Of a stretch of 45,470 nt of DNA, positions 9,332-17,808 are shown one piece after another. The translations under genes were made by a program, and so were the position numbers. The stretch covers positions 1 to 45,470 of the forward strand of contig JBEKTY010000050.1 of NCBI GenBank assembly GCA_049515555.1, given 5' to 3'. Numbering within the stretch: position 1 is the first letter of the stretch; the number at the start of each line of letters is the position of its first letter. The notes under the pieces are model-generated. The model had not been told where the DNA came from, searched no databases, and saw only the letters and a list, made by a program, of their open reading frames with translations. This DNA is from JBEKTY01 sp049515555. GTDB lineage: Bacteria > Planctomycetota > Planctomycetia > Pirellulales > Thermoguttaceae.

Positions 9332-10834
9332 ATGTATCAAACCGCCTTCTGGCTGATCCTCTGCCTGCCGCTGGCCGGGTCGTCGTCCTTCGCTGGGGAG
9401 CCGGCCGGCCCCGTCGATGTCCAAACGCTGAAGAGAATCGAAGCGGCCGTGCCGGCCGCAGCGGCCGTCAAGCCCGCCCGGCCGCGCAAGGTGCTGGTGT
9501 TCACCGAGTCGGCGAAGGAAGTCGAGGAGGCCGCCAGACACCCGGGCATGAAGTTCGTGCCGCACGCCTCGGCGCCCTCCTGCGCCCAGGCCATCGCCGC
9601 GTTGGGACGGAAGACCGGGGCCTTCGAGACCACGATCATGGACAACATCTGGCAGTTCTCCGCCGAGAAGCTGCAAACCTACGACGCCCTGGTCCTGGCC
9701 AACGTCTACCTGGGACAGAACAAGTTCTTCAGCGCCGGGCAGGACAACGAGCGCGACCGGCCGCTGATCGAAGCGCGGCGGAAAGCCCTCCTGGATTTCG
9801 TCCGCGGTGGCAAGGGGCTCGTCGCGCTGCACAACGCCAGCAATCCGGCCCTGGGCTGGCCGGAGTACAACGAGATGCTCGGCGGGACCGACATGGCTCA
9901 CGCATGGTGGAGTCATCAGGGTGTGCCGCTGCGGGTGGAGGACACGGCCAGTCCGCTCACCGCCGCCATGACCGGCCAGCCGCTGGTGATCGAGGACGAC
10001 ATCTACATGTTCGCTGCCCCCTACGCCCGCGACCGCGTGCGGGTGCTCCTGAGCGTCGATGCGGCCAAGGCCCCGGCCAGCATGACGGCCGAGCGGCCCG
10101 ACCGCGACTACCCGGTGAGCTGGGTCAAGAAGTACGGACAGGGGCGCGTGTTCTACACCGCGCTGGGCCACCGGGCCGAGACCTTCCAGAACCCGCTGTT
10201 CCTGCGGCACGTGCTCGACGGGATTCAGTTCGCCACCGGCGACCTCGTATGCGACACCTCGCCCGGCAAGCCGCTGCCGGCCGATCCGGCCTTCACCACG
10301 ATGCAGGGCTGGCAGCCGCTGTTCGACGGCAAGGATCTCTCGGCCTGGCAGGTGAGCGACGTGCAGAACCAACATTGGCTCGTCGGCAGCGACGGCATCC
10401 TGCACTATGACGGCCAGGCGCCCACGCTGCGGACGAAGGAATCGTTCGGCGACTACATGCTGCGAGTCGACTTCCGCCTGCCTCGCACGGCCGATAGCGG
10501 CGTGTTCGTCCGCAACGACCTCCAGTTGAACATCTGGACCTGGAGCATGGGCTCCGGCGAGATGTATGAACACCGCTGCGCAGCCAAGACCGAGGAGGCG
10601 CGCAAGCCGTACATCCCCCGCACGCGCGAGGACCGGGCCGTGGGCGAGTGGAATTCGTTCCTGATTACCGTCCAGGACGACAAGGTCTCGGCGTCGCTCA
10701 ACGGCCGGGAGATCCTCTTCTCGGCCCCGCTGATGGTGACCGGCAAGCGGAGCCCGATCGGATTGCAGCAGCACGGCGACCCGGTGGATTTCAAGGCGAT
10801 CTACGTGAAGCCGCTGCCGGCGCAGAAGCCGTGA
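9332..10834 (+). CDS. ThuA-like / DUF1080 fusion protein
   Basis: 500 residues. A signal peptide (about 1-21, FWLILCLPLAGSSSFAG) is followed by a ThuA-like domain at about 48-295 (KVLVFTESAKEVEEAARHPG, LLDFVRGGKGLVALHNAS, GRVFYTALGHRAE). A DUF1080 jelly-roll fills about 325-497 (LFDGKDLSAWQV, YMLRVDFRLPRTADSGVFVR). ThuA is known from trehalose and sucrose utilisation and has a glutamine-amidotransferase-like fold. DUF1080 (PF06439) proteins include hydrolases of 3-keto-disaccharides. The fusion suggests an exported enzyme of oxidised-sugar breakdown, although no 3-dehydrogenase lies in this window. An AAGGAGC site lies 7 bp before the start. Confidence 0.85.
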   Translation: MYQTAFWLILCLPLAGSSSFAGEPAGPVDVQTLKRIEAAVPAAAAVKPARPRKVLVFTESAKEVEEAARHPGMKFVPHASAPSCAQAIAALGRKTGAFETTIMDNIWQFSAEKLQTYDALVLANVYLGQNKFFSAGQDNERDRPLIEARRKALLDFVRGGKGLVALHNASNPALGWPEYNEMLGGTDMAHAWWSHQGVPLRVEDTASPLTAAMTGQPLVIEDDIYMFAAPYARDRVRVLLSVDAAKAPASMTAERPDRDYPVSWVKKYGQGRVFYTALGHRAETFQNPLFLRHVLDGIQFATGDLVCDTSPGKPLPADPAFTTMQGWQPLFDGKDLSAWQVSDVQNQHWLVGSDGILHYDGQAPTLRTKESFGDYMLRVDFRLPRTADSGVFVRNDLQLNIWTWSMGSGEMYEHRCAAKTEEARKPYIPRTREDRAVGEWNSFLITVQDDKVSASLNGREILFSAPLMVTGKRSPIGLQQHGDPVDFKAIYVKPLPAQKP

Positions 10835-10885
10835 GACCGGAAAATGAATGGTCTTGGGTCTTGGGCACTGAACAGGAGAGGGACG

Positions 10886-11791
10886 ATGCACGAGAAACTG
10901 ACACGTCGCGGTTTTCTCAGTGAAACCACCTTGTTGGCGGCAGCCGCGGCAACCATGCGCGCGGTCGAGGGAGCCAATGGCGCCGAGCCGGCGGCCAAGG
11001 AGCTCCCCAAGATCAAACTGGGCACGCTGGAGGTCTCGCGGCTCATTCTCGGCAGCAACCCGTTCTTCGGGATCGCGCACCAGGAAGGCGACGCTGGCGA
11101 ACAGATGAGGCGCTACTATACCGACGCGCGGATCATGGCCGTCCTGGACGAAGCAGCCGCCCTGGGCGTGACGGCTGTCGCCTCGCCCCCCTACCCGCGA
11201 TGGATCAAACTGTTTGCCAAGTACCTGGAGCAGGGAGGCAAGCTTCGGACCTGGATTGCGCAGCCCGACCCGCCGCCGGAAATGATGAAGGAGGCCATTG
11301 CGGCGGCGGCAAAAGGCGGGGCCAAGGCCATCTTCATCCAGGGCGGTCGCGCCGATGCACAGTTCAGCGGCGGCGGACTGGGACTGCTGCCCGAGTGGAT
11401 CGACTATATCAAGAGCTTCGGCGTGCCGGCCGGCATGGCCGCTCATGGGACCGATACGCACCTTGCGGCCGAGAAGGCCAAGCTGCCCACCGACTTCTAT
11501 TACCAGTGTTTTTTCCCGCCCGGCTCTCTTAGCAAGGAACCGGGCCGGCGCATCGCGGATTTCGAGAAGGCCATTACCCGAATTGTCAAGGAGATCGACA
11601 AGCCGATCGTCGGTTACAAGATCCTGAGCGCGGGCCGGATCCCGCCCAAGGAGGGCTTTTCCTTCGCCCTCGCGCACCTGCGGCCAAGGGACGGCGTGTG
11701 CGTAGGGGTCTTCCCCAGGGATAAAGCCGACATGATCGCGGAAGACGCTACGTTGACCCGCGAGCTGACAACCTCTAGGTCCGCGCAGTAA
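10886..11791 (+). CDS. Tat-exported TIM-barrel-like protein
   Basis: 301 residues from the ATG after AACAGGAGAGGGACG. An in-frame upstream ATG at 10844 is less likely because it lacks such a site and would bury the signal. The N-terminus is a twin-arginine signal (LTRRGFLSETTLLAAAAA). The mature part starts IKLGTLEVSRLILGSNPFFG, resembling the first strand of aldo/keto-reductase barrels, and continues with alternating strands and helices (ALGVTAVASPPYP, GAKAIFIQGGR, GVPAGMAAHGTD). I see no clear AKR Asp-Tyr-Lys-His set, so reductase activity is not claimed. The C-terminus may be altered: the gene ends (TRELTTSRSAQ) exactly where a fragment of another gene begins, so the last residues may come from that junction. 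Confidence 0.65.
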   Translation: MHEKLTRRGFLSETTLLAAAAATMRAVEGANGAEPAAKELPKIKLGTLEVSRLILGSNPFFGIAHQEGDAGEQMRRYYTDARIMAVLDEAAALGVTAVASPPYPRWIKLFAKYLEQGGKLRTWIAQPDPPPEMMKEAIAAAAKGGAKAIFIQGGRADAQFSGGGLGLLPEWIDYIKSFGVPAGMAAHGTDTHLAAEKAKLPTDFYYQCFFPPGSLSKEPGRRIADFEKAITRIVKEIDKPIVGYKILSAGRIPPKEGFSFALAHLRPRDGVCVGVFPRDKADMIAEDATLTRELTTSRSAQ

Positions 11792-12018
11792 CGCGAGCCG
11801 GAGATTCGGTCACAAAGAAGGAAGGCGCTGACTGGACGGCCGGCATGAAGGGCCACATCGGCTATCACGACGAGGCCAACGGCCCGACCAGCCCGGCGCT
11901 GGCCAGATATGACAACCCGCGGGCGCAGAAGATGTACGAGCTCGTCCGCGCGTGGATGGCGGATTTCCATGCTAATCCTGGCAAATCTGAGCCGAGGGGC
12001 ATCGAGTACGTGAAGTGA
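11792..12018 (+). pseudogene. 3' remnant of a PL26-like paralogue
   Basis: Translated in the frame ending at TGA 12016-12018, this segment reads GYHDEANGPTSPALARYDN, then PRAQKMYELVRAWMADFHAN and GIEYVK. The intact gene at 6843-9212 ends with nearly the same residues (GYHEEHN, ALARYDHPRAQKMYELVRAWM, GIEYVK). The nucleotide match continues past the stop codon (GAGGACGGTGGTGT, then ACGA and AGTTAGCCTTGA-like sequence on both sides). Only about the last 65 codons of the second copy remain. The frame is open upstream only to 11779 and there is no ribosome binding site, so this is debris from a lost tandem duplicate. Confidence 0.85.
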
Positions 12019-12151
12019 GGACGGTGGTGTTACGACAAAGTTAGCCTTGAAAAGGGGAACCGCCTTGACAAGTCACAACGCCTCCCACCACCAGCTCGAA
12101 CCACGCTGGTGTCTTGACTCCCGCGCGTGCCGGTTTTTCGTCGTTTTCCCC

Positions 12152-12256
12152 GTGTCCTTGACGCCACACGAAGAAATGATAAAATGCGAGAAACCCCTAG
12201 AAATCATGGCACTTTAGTGAATTTCTGGGTGAAGTGCCATAGTTCCCGGGGAAAGT
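12152..12256 (+). repeat. Orphan integrase leader copy
   Basis: About 105 bp matches the sequence upstream of the integrase gene (43664-43769), with shared blocks such as GAAACCCCT-GAAA, GGCACTT, ATTTC and AGTTCCCGGGGAAAGT, and about one single-base gap. Here no integrase follows: the sequence passes into AT-rich DNA with a small membrane-protein ORF and an IS remnant. It includes the interrupted inverted repeat TTCCC-G-GGGAA. It may be the left part of a lost integrase copy or an attachment-related sequence. The remainder of 12019-12438 holds nothing else I can name. Confidence 0.65.
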
Positions 12257-12438
12257 CCCCAATTAGCTGTTAGTGATGACATGATGGGTAACACTTTTTT
12301 TCGGGTTGTGAGGCGATTTGAGTAAGTTAGAAGGGAAGACAAAAAGTCAGCAAAATACACAAGAGCGCGAAAAGCCGCAATCTTTCAGTCGTAAATGCCT
12401 GAGGGTACGATGAGTCTTGTCTTACCTACCCCTTTCAC

Positions 12439-12651
12439 ATGCCCGAGACTTCAGCGAAGCGATCGACATTTCATAACACGATCCTCTTAGTAATCTGTCT
12501 GCTCATTTTCGTATTTGGTTGGCAAGGCCTAAACATGGTCATGCACCCATTGCTGGGTCTTGTTATTGCCGCCGTGGTCGCACAATTTATCTATCGCAAG
12601 CTGGCAATTGGTGGGAAACCTAAGCATAAGAGTTTCCAGCTTACACGCTAG
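12439..12651 (+). CDS. Small two-helix membrane protein
   Basis: 70 residues with two hydrophobic segments, about 14-32 (NTILLVICLLIFVFGWQGL) and about 37-53 (LLGLVIAAVVAQFIYRK), and a basic tail (GGKPKHKSFQLTR). I do not recognise a family. Its DNA is visibly more AT-rich than the surrounding enzyme genes and there is no good ribosome binding site before the ATG, so expression is uncertain. It sits between the orphan integrase leader and the IS remnant, so it may be cargo brought in with one of them. The alternating hydrophobic pattern and clean C-terminus argue for a real protein. Confidence 0.45.
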   Translation: MPETSAKRSTFHNTILLVICLLIFVFGWQGLNMVMHPLLGLVIAAVVAQFIYRKLAIGGKPKHKSFQLTR

Positions 12652-12674
12652 GCTGACAAACACGTTGGCCAGTT

Positions 12675-13162
12675 TTATATAGAACGAACGGCATTCATTG
12701 ATGCCTCGTACGCTCGCCATTCATCGTCCGTCATGAGCCGTCCCTTCTCATGATCGTAGTTATCGAAAGAGCAGTCGAGTCGTGGGTTCGGATTGGGAGA
12801 GCTGTATGCCACCTCGAACGGCATCTTGTATCCCAGTGCGGCGTGAGGACGTTCGTGGTTGTAGTCCATGACCCACTCTATTAAGCAACGATTGAATTCC
12901 TCAAGATCGAGGCAATCCCGGTACGCGGGGAGGAATTCCTCCTGGATTGTTCTGTTCACTCGCTCGTTCATGGCGTTGTCCTTGGGCGTATGCGTGCGAC
13001 TCCACCAGTGAACCAATCCCTGCCTCTTCGTCGCTTGCTCAAATCGATCATGGAACTCGCAGCCATTGTCCGTATGCACGTTCTGGATATTGTTCCCGGC
13101 GAAGTCGCATAGACGTTCCAGAAAGTCTTCTGTCGTCTTTGAACTGTGGCTCGCATAACCCT
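12675..13162 (-). pseudogene. IS transposase, truncated (rve domain)
   Basis: The minus strand encodes the C-terminal half of a DDE transposase with an integrase catalytic core: YASHSSKTTEDFLERL, then HTDNGCEF with the second acidic residue, THTPKDNAMNERVNRTIQEEF with the catalytic Glu, and HERPHAALGYKMP. The end of the protein pattern resembles IS481 and IS3-type OrfB proteins. An internal ATG at 13079 opens the last 134 codons, but homology-like sequence continues to about 13160 before it is cut off, just before the start of the next gene. The first catalytic Asp and the N-terminal DNA-binding part are missing, so it is inactive. GGCTGACAAACACG near 12651 may be the surviving IS end; the other terminal repeat is gone. 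Confidence 0.8.
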
Positions 13163-13183
13163 GGTCAAAGGAACAACGCCATC

Positions 13184-14260
13184 ATGCGAGTTCTTCCATT
13201 CCACCTAATCGTACTAGGGATGATTGGTTGCAGCATGCTGGCTGCCGAAGAACCACGTTCCATTCCCGCGTGTATGGTTATCGACGACCCGGCTCCCTTC
13301 ATCAACATGCGGTGGGTGAAGGACAACAGCGTCTGCCGCGAGATTCCCGCGTCGTTCTATCGGGAGTTGGGTCAGTGGGCCGAGCGCGCAGGGGTGAAGG
13401 GCAAGTTCAGCGTCATCCCCTGCCTCGGCGGGATCAAACCGATCGACGGCTCCCTGGGCGAATACCCCGACCACAGCCGCGACGAACGTCTCCAGTGGAT
13501 CGCCATGGTCAAGACCCTTTTCGCTCCCCGATTCACCATTACCCCGGAGGTGATCACGCACTGGCATGTTTGGGATGTTGCCAACCATAAGCTCTCGCCT
13601 GGCCCGCAAACAGAGAACCAGTGGCTGCCCCTGCAACCGGTGGAAACACAGACGCAGTACATCGCCAACGCGATGAAGATGCTGCGGGACGCGGGATTGG
13701 AGCCGGGCGGCTTGACCATGTGCTGGTGCTATCCGACCGAGAAGGAAGCCTTGTTGGGCCAGGCCACGCTGCAAGCGGCAGAGCGCGTGTGCGGCCTGAA
13801 GTACGTGATGGTGTTCAACGAGCCGGGCGACCGGCCCCAGGTCATCTACCGCCGCGCCGACGGCGCCATGGCCGTGTCGCTCCGCCCGCTGGTCGAGGAC
13901 GTGTACGACCACACCTTCGGCAAGAAAACCGAGGCCGACATCCGGCATGACGCCGACGGGTACATCACGGCGGATGGAACCGCCGGACGCCTCGTCGAGA
14001 AGATCAAGAAGGACGGATGCTTGATTTTCTGTACGCACGCCCAGACGCTGTATGGCAACGGCACCAAGAGCGGTTGGAAGGTCTTCCAGATCGCCGTCGA
14101 TCGGCTGCACAAGCACTATGGGAATCGCATCCGCTGGATGACGGGGCTGGAGATTTGCCGCCATTTCTGCCCTCCGAAGCAGACCGCCGCCGACGCGGGA
14201 CAGTTGCGAGCAGACGAAAATATTTGCCGCGGGAAATCCACTAGCCCGTTTCCTCCGTAG
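13184..14260 (+). CDS. Polysaccharide deacetylase-like secreted protein
   Basis: 358 residues from the ATG at 13184. The frame is open further upstream, but that part lies in the reversed IS remnant and is not protein-like. A short signal peptide (RVLPFHLIVLGMIGCSMLAAE) precedes CMVIDDPAPFINMRW, an Asp-Asp pair at the position of the first NodB motif, then KFSVIPCLGG, VITHWHVWDV with two His, and later GLTMCWCYPTEKEA and CLIFCTHAQT. This arrangement resembles the polysaccharide deacetylase (NodB/CE4-like) superfamily, although the classic TFDDG and HxxxH motifs are not exact. It could de-N-acetylate or de-O-acetylate sugars. An AAAGGA site lies about 10 bp before the ATG. The IS remnant ends within about 25 bp of the start, so the original promoter may be lost. 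Confidence 0.6.
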   Translation: MRVLPFHLIVLGMIGCSMLAAEEPRSIPACMVIDDPAPFINMRWVKDNSVCREIPASFYRELGQWAERAGVKGKFSVIPCLGGIKPIDGSLGEYPDHSRDERLQWIAMVKTLFAPRFTITPEVITHWHVWDVANHKLSPGPQTENQWLPLQPVETQTQYIANAMKMLRDAGLEPGGLTMCWCYPTEKEALLGQATLQAAERVCGLKYVMVFNEPGDRPQVIYRRADGAMAVSLRPLVEDVYDHTFGKKTEADIRHDADGYITADGTAGRLVEKIKKDGCLIFCTHAQTLYGNGTKSGWKVFQIAVDRLHKHYGNRIRWMTGLEICRHFCPPKQTAADAGQLRADENICRGKSTSPFPP

Positions 14261-14334
14261 ACGTCTACTTTTGCAAGAACCTCATAGCCAACCGAGTTTG
14301 GCGAGAACTGCAGATTATCAGCCAAGGAGCATCC

Positions 14335-17300
14335 ATGAGAGCAACGATTTTATGCGCCACCATGACAGGGATGTTGCTGACCTCTGGTCTGGCGTTCGCC
14401 GCCGACTTTGTTCAGGGGCCGTTCACCCAGAATGCGTCCACGCGGATCGTGGTGGACGACAACATGCAGTACATCACGGACGACATCAAGAGCGGCGGCT
14501 GGACAAACTACTGGACCAAGATCGTCTGGTCCGGTGGCGTGACCGACCTGACTTGCGTGGGGTGGGAGAACGTGATGTGGCCTGGCGCGCATCCGTCGCA
14601 CGATAGGATGCTGCCGGTGTGGTCGGCCGTTCGGTATCTGAGCCATGCCATCTTTCGCATGACCGGCACCCGGCCGGCAACCGTCGGCGGCCACGACTAT
14701 TCGGACACCAATGTCATTGTGCTGACAACGCTGAGCGCGCTCCGGCAGGGAACCACTGTCCCCGAGGATCTGCTGGCCAAGGCGAAGGCGGCGCTGGCGG
14801 TCGGCCAGGGCGAGCCGCTTTTCAGCGCCAACGAAGCTTTTTACATCCATACCCAGAGCAATGCCGTCTACATTGTGGCGAATCAGTTGCAAGGCTTGCC
14901 GCACGGCGTGGTCGAGCTGCTGCTGGGCGACAACGCCGTTTCAGCGCAATATCAGATCGGCTATGAGAAGCTCAGCGTGGGTCCGCACTGGACGTACGTG
15001 CCGGACTTCACCCGCAAACCGCTGGTCATCAACATGGAGTATGCCGGCCGGCCGGGATTATATTGCCGTGGTCTTGGCCTAACCCGAGGCAGTACCGTTG
15101 GCGCCACGGGCGCCACCATCACTTACCGCGCCATCAAGGCGGTGTTACCCAAGGGACTGCCCGCGCCGGACGAGCCGGTGGAAGTCAGCGACCTCGACTG
15201 GCAGGTGGGATTCCGGATTGAAGGCTGCTCGTCGCCGGGGGCCCTGCCGAGCCAGAACTTGGAGAGCTTTGGCCCCGCGGTCGCCGCGAACATGGTCGCC
15301 ACAGGGTCGGACAAGGGCTTCTTGTGCGTGACCAAACTGGGCCCGGACGCCACACGGCCGCCGGCTACGGCCGATAAGCTGAACTGGCTGTGGCTGAACA
15401 CCGATGCCTCCGGCCCAAACAAGGGCAAGATCTTTGAGTGTACGCTGAGCGACAAGAAACAACCCTGCTGGCAGGATCGTTCGCCACGCTCCGCCGCTCC
15501 CCTGACGGCCTGGTGCCCGCCGTTCATCGACATGAGCGTGCCGGCGGTGCGGCAGATGCTCCTGAAGGACATGATCCAAGAGGCCGAGAGCTTTTGGGCC
15601 TTGCATCCCGGGCAGTCCTACTCCTACCCCCATGCGGAACCATCCGACGGCGCCCTGCCGGATCCGGCTTTTGTTCAGTTGACCGCCTATCCGAACTGGT
15701 ACAGCGACTACCGGCAGTCCGAGGGTCAGAAGTGGGATCGCTACGCGTTGGACGGCTTCTATCAGGGTACGCCTGCGAAGCCGACGGAAAGCTGGTGGAG
15801 CACGATGTCGCCGGTGGACACGAACAACGCGCAAAGCGACACGGTCTACGCCCTGAATAGTTGGCTGCTGCGGGAGTTCGACAAGTACGAGAAGTCGCTG
15901 CCTGCCGCAAATCAGCTTTCCGCCGGCATTCCCAAGACGAACCTGGTCCATACGCTTTGTTACAGCTATGGAGCGCACGACGTGCCGCCCAACTTCAACT
16001 TCGACCACCGCGTGCGAATGTGCGTCTCCGGGTATGCCTGTCATCGCGGCCAGGGTAAATGGCTGTACTGCAACACGTTCAATGACGTCACGCGGGCGAT
16101 GCAGGTGATGCTGCCGGAGTGCGATATGAGTCAATACTGGGTTTACGTCGTCAGCTTTCCGGGTTCTGACTGGGGCTTGAATACGATAGGCGCAGCCGGC
16201 TTTCTGACGCCAGAGGACGTGTATAGCCAGGTCCATGATAATTTCTACGCCGTGGGCGGACGGAATATCGGGGTCGAGATGGACGTGGACTTCGGCAAGA
16301 ACGGTCTTGCGTACTACATGTACGCCAAGATGTTCTGGGAACCGACGATGTCGTTGTCGCAGCTCAAGGCGTTGTGCGACCGCTGGCTCGTGCGGTCCTA
16401 TGGCGCGCCGGCTGCCGGCATCATGAGCCAGTACTATGACCTGATGTCGCCCAAGAACTTTGTCAGTTCGGCGAACATGTGGGCCATGGCGATACAGTAC
16501 ATCCAGCAGGCCGGCGCCGTGACTGCGGACGGCACGCAGGAGAAGCAGCGGCTGAACGACCTGAAGCAATTCTGGTACTACTACTATTTGCAGGATCATG
16601 TCATGTCCCGCAGCGGAGGCTGGCCCGGTGCGATGAACAAGAACATCGAGCCGGCGATCGTTGACAAGGTGAAGGAGTTCCTGTGGAAGGGGCAGACGTC
16701 CTACATCACGCCGCTCTACTGCTTCACATGGGGGTTGTTCAGGCACATGGGCAACAAAGTCGACATCCCATCCATCTACGACGTCTGTTCGCCGACCTAT
16801 TATGACAAGAACAAGCGGTTCATCGCGCCGGCCCACTACACGGCGGCTGAGACAGCCGCCTGGTGGGCTGATGTGGTGAAATATTTCCCGTACACGCCGG
16901 TAAGCCAGTTCCAAAACAACAAGCTGATCAACGGCGGATTGGGATCAGCTGTGAACCTGGAGGATCTGACCACCATCCGGGAGTTTCGCGGCAAGGCGCC
17001 GGGTGACGGCACACTGATCTACATGCCCAACCACGCAGCGCAACCGGCGCCGCTGGTCATGACGCAGAAAGCCGGCGATGTGGTCGGCCTCAAGGTCTTT
17101 ACTTTCCCCGGGAATCCACCGCCGTCGTTCACTATCGCCTATGCGGTTGACCGGTGGGATCCAGCGGCGCGCGCCTGGCAGAAAGGTCTCCACCGCAATG
17201 CGGTTGCCTCGGCCAACGACGGGCTGCCCAAGAACTCGCGCGAGGCGGCTTCGCTGACGTTCTCCAAGACGGTTGCCGGCGGAATCTACCGGTTCAATCT

Positions 17301-17781
17301 GGGAGAAGTGGCGGGCGGCGCCCTCACGCTGTCGTCTCTGGACTACGACACCCGCAACAACACTTTTTCCGGCGACGCGATCGCGTACGGGCTGGCTCTT
17401 ACTCAGCGCGTGGGATATGTGTATGTGGTGCCCGGTGGATTCATTTATATTCCGAAGGGGACGACCACGCTGGACCTGGAAACATGGGATGACTCCCCCC
17501 AGAAAACCATCGACCTCTATACCGGCCTGCCGTCCGGCGCCAACTCGTGGAAGCTTACCCGCACCGTGGACATCCACGGACGGGGAACCCACCGGATTCC
17601 GCTGAAGCCAGGTGAAGACGGCTCGATCGCCTGCATGGACCGCGGCTGCACGGCCGTTCCGTATTTCTATTCGATTCCGAACATTTGGGCAAAGGCCCCC
17701 TGGATGCTGATGGTTCCGAAGGACATTGCCAAGGCGGACGGATTGACCAGCCATCTTCCTCCCACCACCCGGAAGGATTGA
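14335..17781 (+). CDS. DUF4838-type glycosidase with C-terminal sandwich module
   Basis: 1148 residues, the largest of five related proteins. Signal peptide about 1-22 (GMLLTSGLAFAAD). The N-terminal region (about 95-230: RYLSHAIFRMTGTRPATV, VYIVANQLQGLPHGVVELLL) resembles the small alpha/beta domain that precedes barrels in GH67/GH20-like and DUF4838 proteins. A likely TIM barrel follows (MEYAGRPGLYCRG, HTLCYSYGAHDVPPNFNFDH, YWVYVVSFPGSDWGL, VGGRNIGVEMDVDFGKNGLA). A C-terminal beta-rich module from about 880 ends in FYSIPNIWAKAPWMLMVPKD, a pattern shared with the genes at 17809 and 27771. Substrate unknown. A CAAGGAGC site precedes the ATG. Confidence 0.7.
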   Translation: MRATILCATMTGMLLTSGLAFAADFVQGPFTQNASTRIVVDDNMQYITDDIKSGGWTNYWTKIVWSGGVTDLTCVGWENVMWPGAHPSHDRMLPVWSAVRYLSHAIFRMTGTRPATVGGHDYSDTNVIVLTTLSALRQGTTVPEDLLAKAKAALAVGQGEPLFSANEAFYIHTQSNAVYIVANQLQGLPHGVVELLLGDNAVSAQYQIGYEKLSVGPHWTYVPDFTRKPLVINMEYAGRPGLYCRGLGLTRGSTVGATGATITYRAIKAVLPKGLPAPDEPVEVSDLDWQVGFRIEGCSSPGALPSQNLESFGPAVAANMVATGSDKGFLCVTKLGPDATRPPATADKLNWLWLNTDASGPNKGKIFECTLSDKKQPCWQDRSPRSAAPLTAWCPPFIDMSVPAVRQMLLKDMIQEAESFWALHPGQSYSYPHAEPSDGALPDPAFVQLTAYPNWYSDYRQSEGQKWDRYALDGFYQGTPAKPTESWWSTMSPVDTNNAQSDTVYALNSWLLREFDKYEKSLPAANQLSAGIPKTNLVHTLCYSYGAHDVPPNFNFDHRVRMCVSGYACHRGQGKWLYCNTFNDVTRAMQVMLPECDMSQYWVYVVSFPGSDWGLNTIGAAGFLTPEDVYSQVHDNFYAVGGRNIGVEMDVDFGKNGLAYYMYAKMFWEPTMSLSQLKALCDRWLVRSYGAPAAGIMSQYYDLMSPKNFVSSANMWAMAIQYIQQAGAVTADGTQEKQRLNDLKQFWYYYYLQDHVMSRSGGWPGAMNKNIEPAIVDKVKEFLWKGQTSYITPLYCFTWGLFRHMGNKVDIPSIYDVCSPTYYDKNKRFIAPAHYTAAETAAWWADVVKYFPYTPVSQFQNNKLINGGLGSAVNLEDLTTIREFRGKAPGDGTLIYMPNHAAQPAPLVMTQKAGDVVGLKVFTFPGNPPPSFTIAYAVDRWDPAARAWQKGLHRNAVASANDGLPKNSREAASLTFSKTVAGGIYRFNLGEVAGGALTLSSLDYDTRNNTFSGDAIAYGLALTQRVGYVYVVPGGFIYIPKGTTTLDLETWDDSPQKTIDLYTGLPSGANSWKLTRTVDIHGRGTHRIPLKPGEDGSIACMDRGCTAVPYFYSIPNIWAKAPWMLMVPKDIAKADGLTSHLPPTTRKD

Positions 17782-17808
17782 GTTGACGTGCCAGTAAGAG
17801 GAGGGCCC

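Noticed and set aside
10886..11791. Naming the barrel protein an aldo/keto reductase.
   Set aside because: Only the N-terminal strand looks similar; the catalytic tetrad and the cofactor motif could not be found.
12947..13183. Extending the deacetylase-like protein upstream to 12947.
   Set aside because: That part lies antisense to the transposase fragment, is not protein-like, and would bury the signal peptide.
17788..17808. GTG 17788 as the start of the DUF4838 gene.
   Set aside because: The AAGAGGAGGG site lies downstream of this GTG and in front of ATG 17809, which also begins a proper signal peptide.
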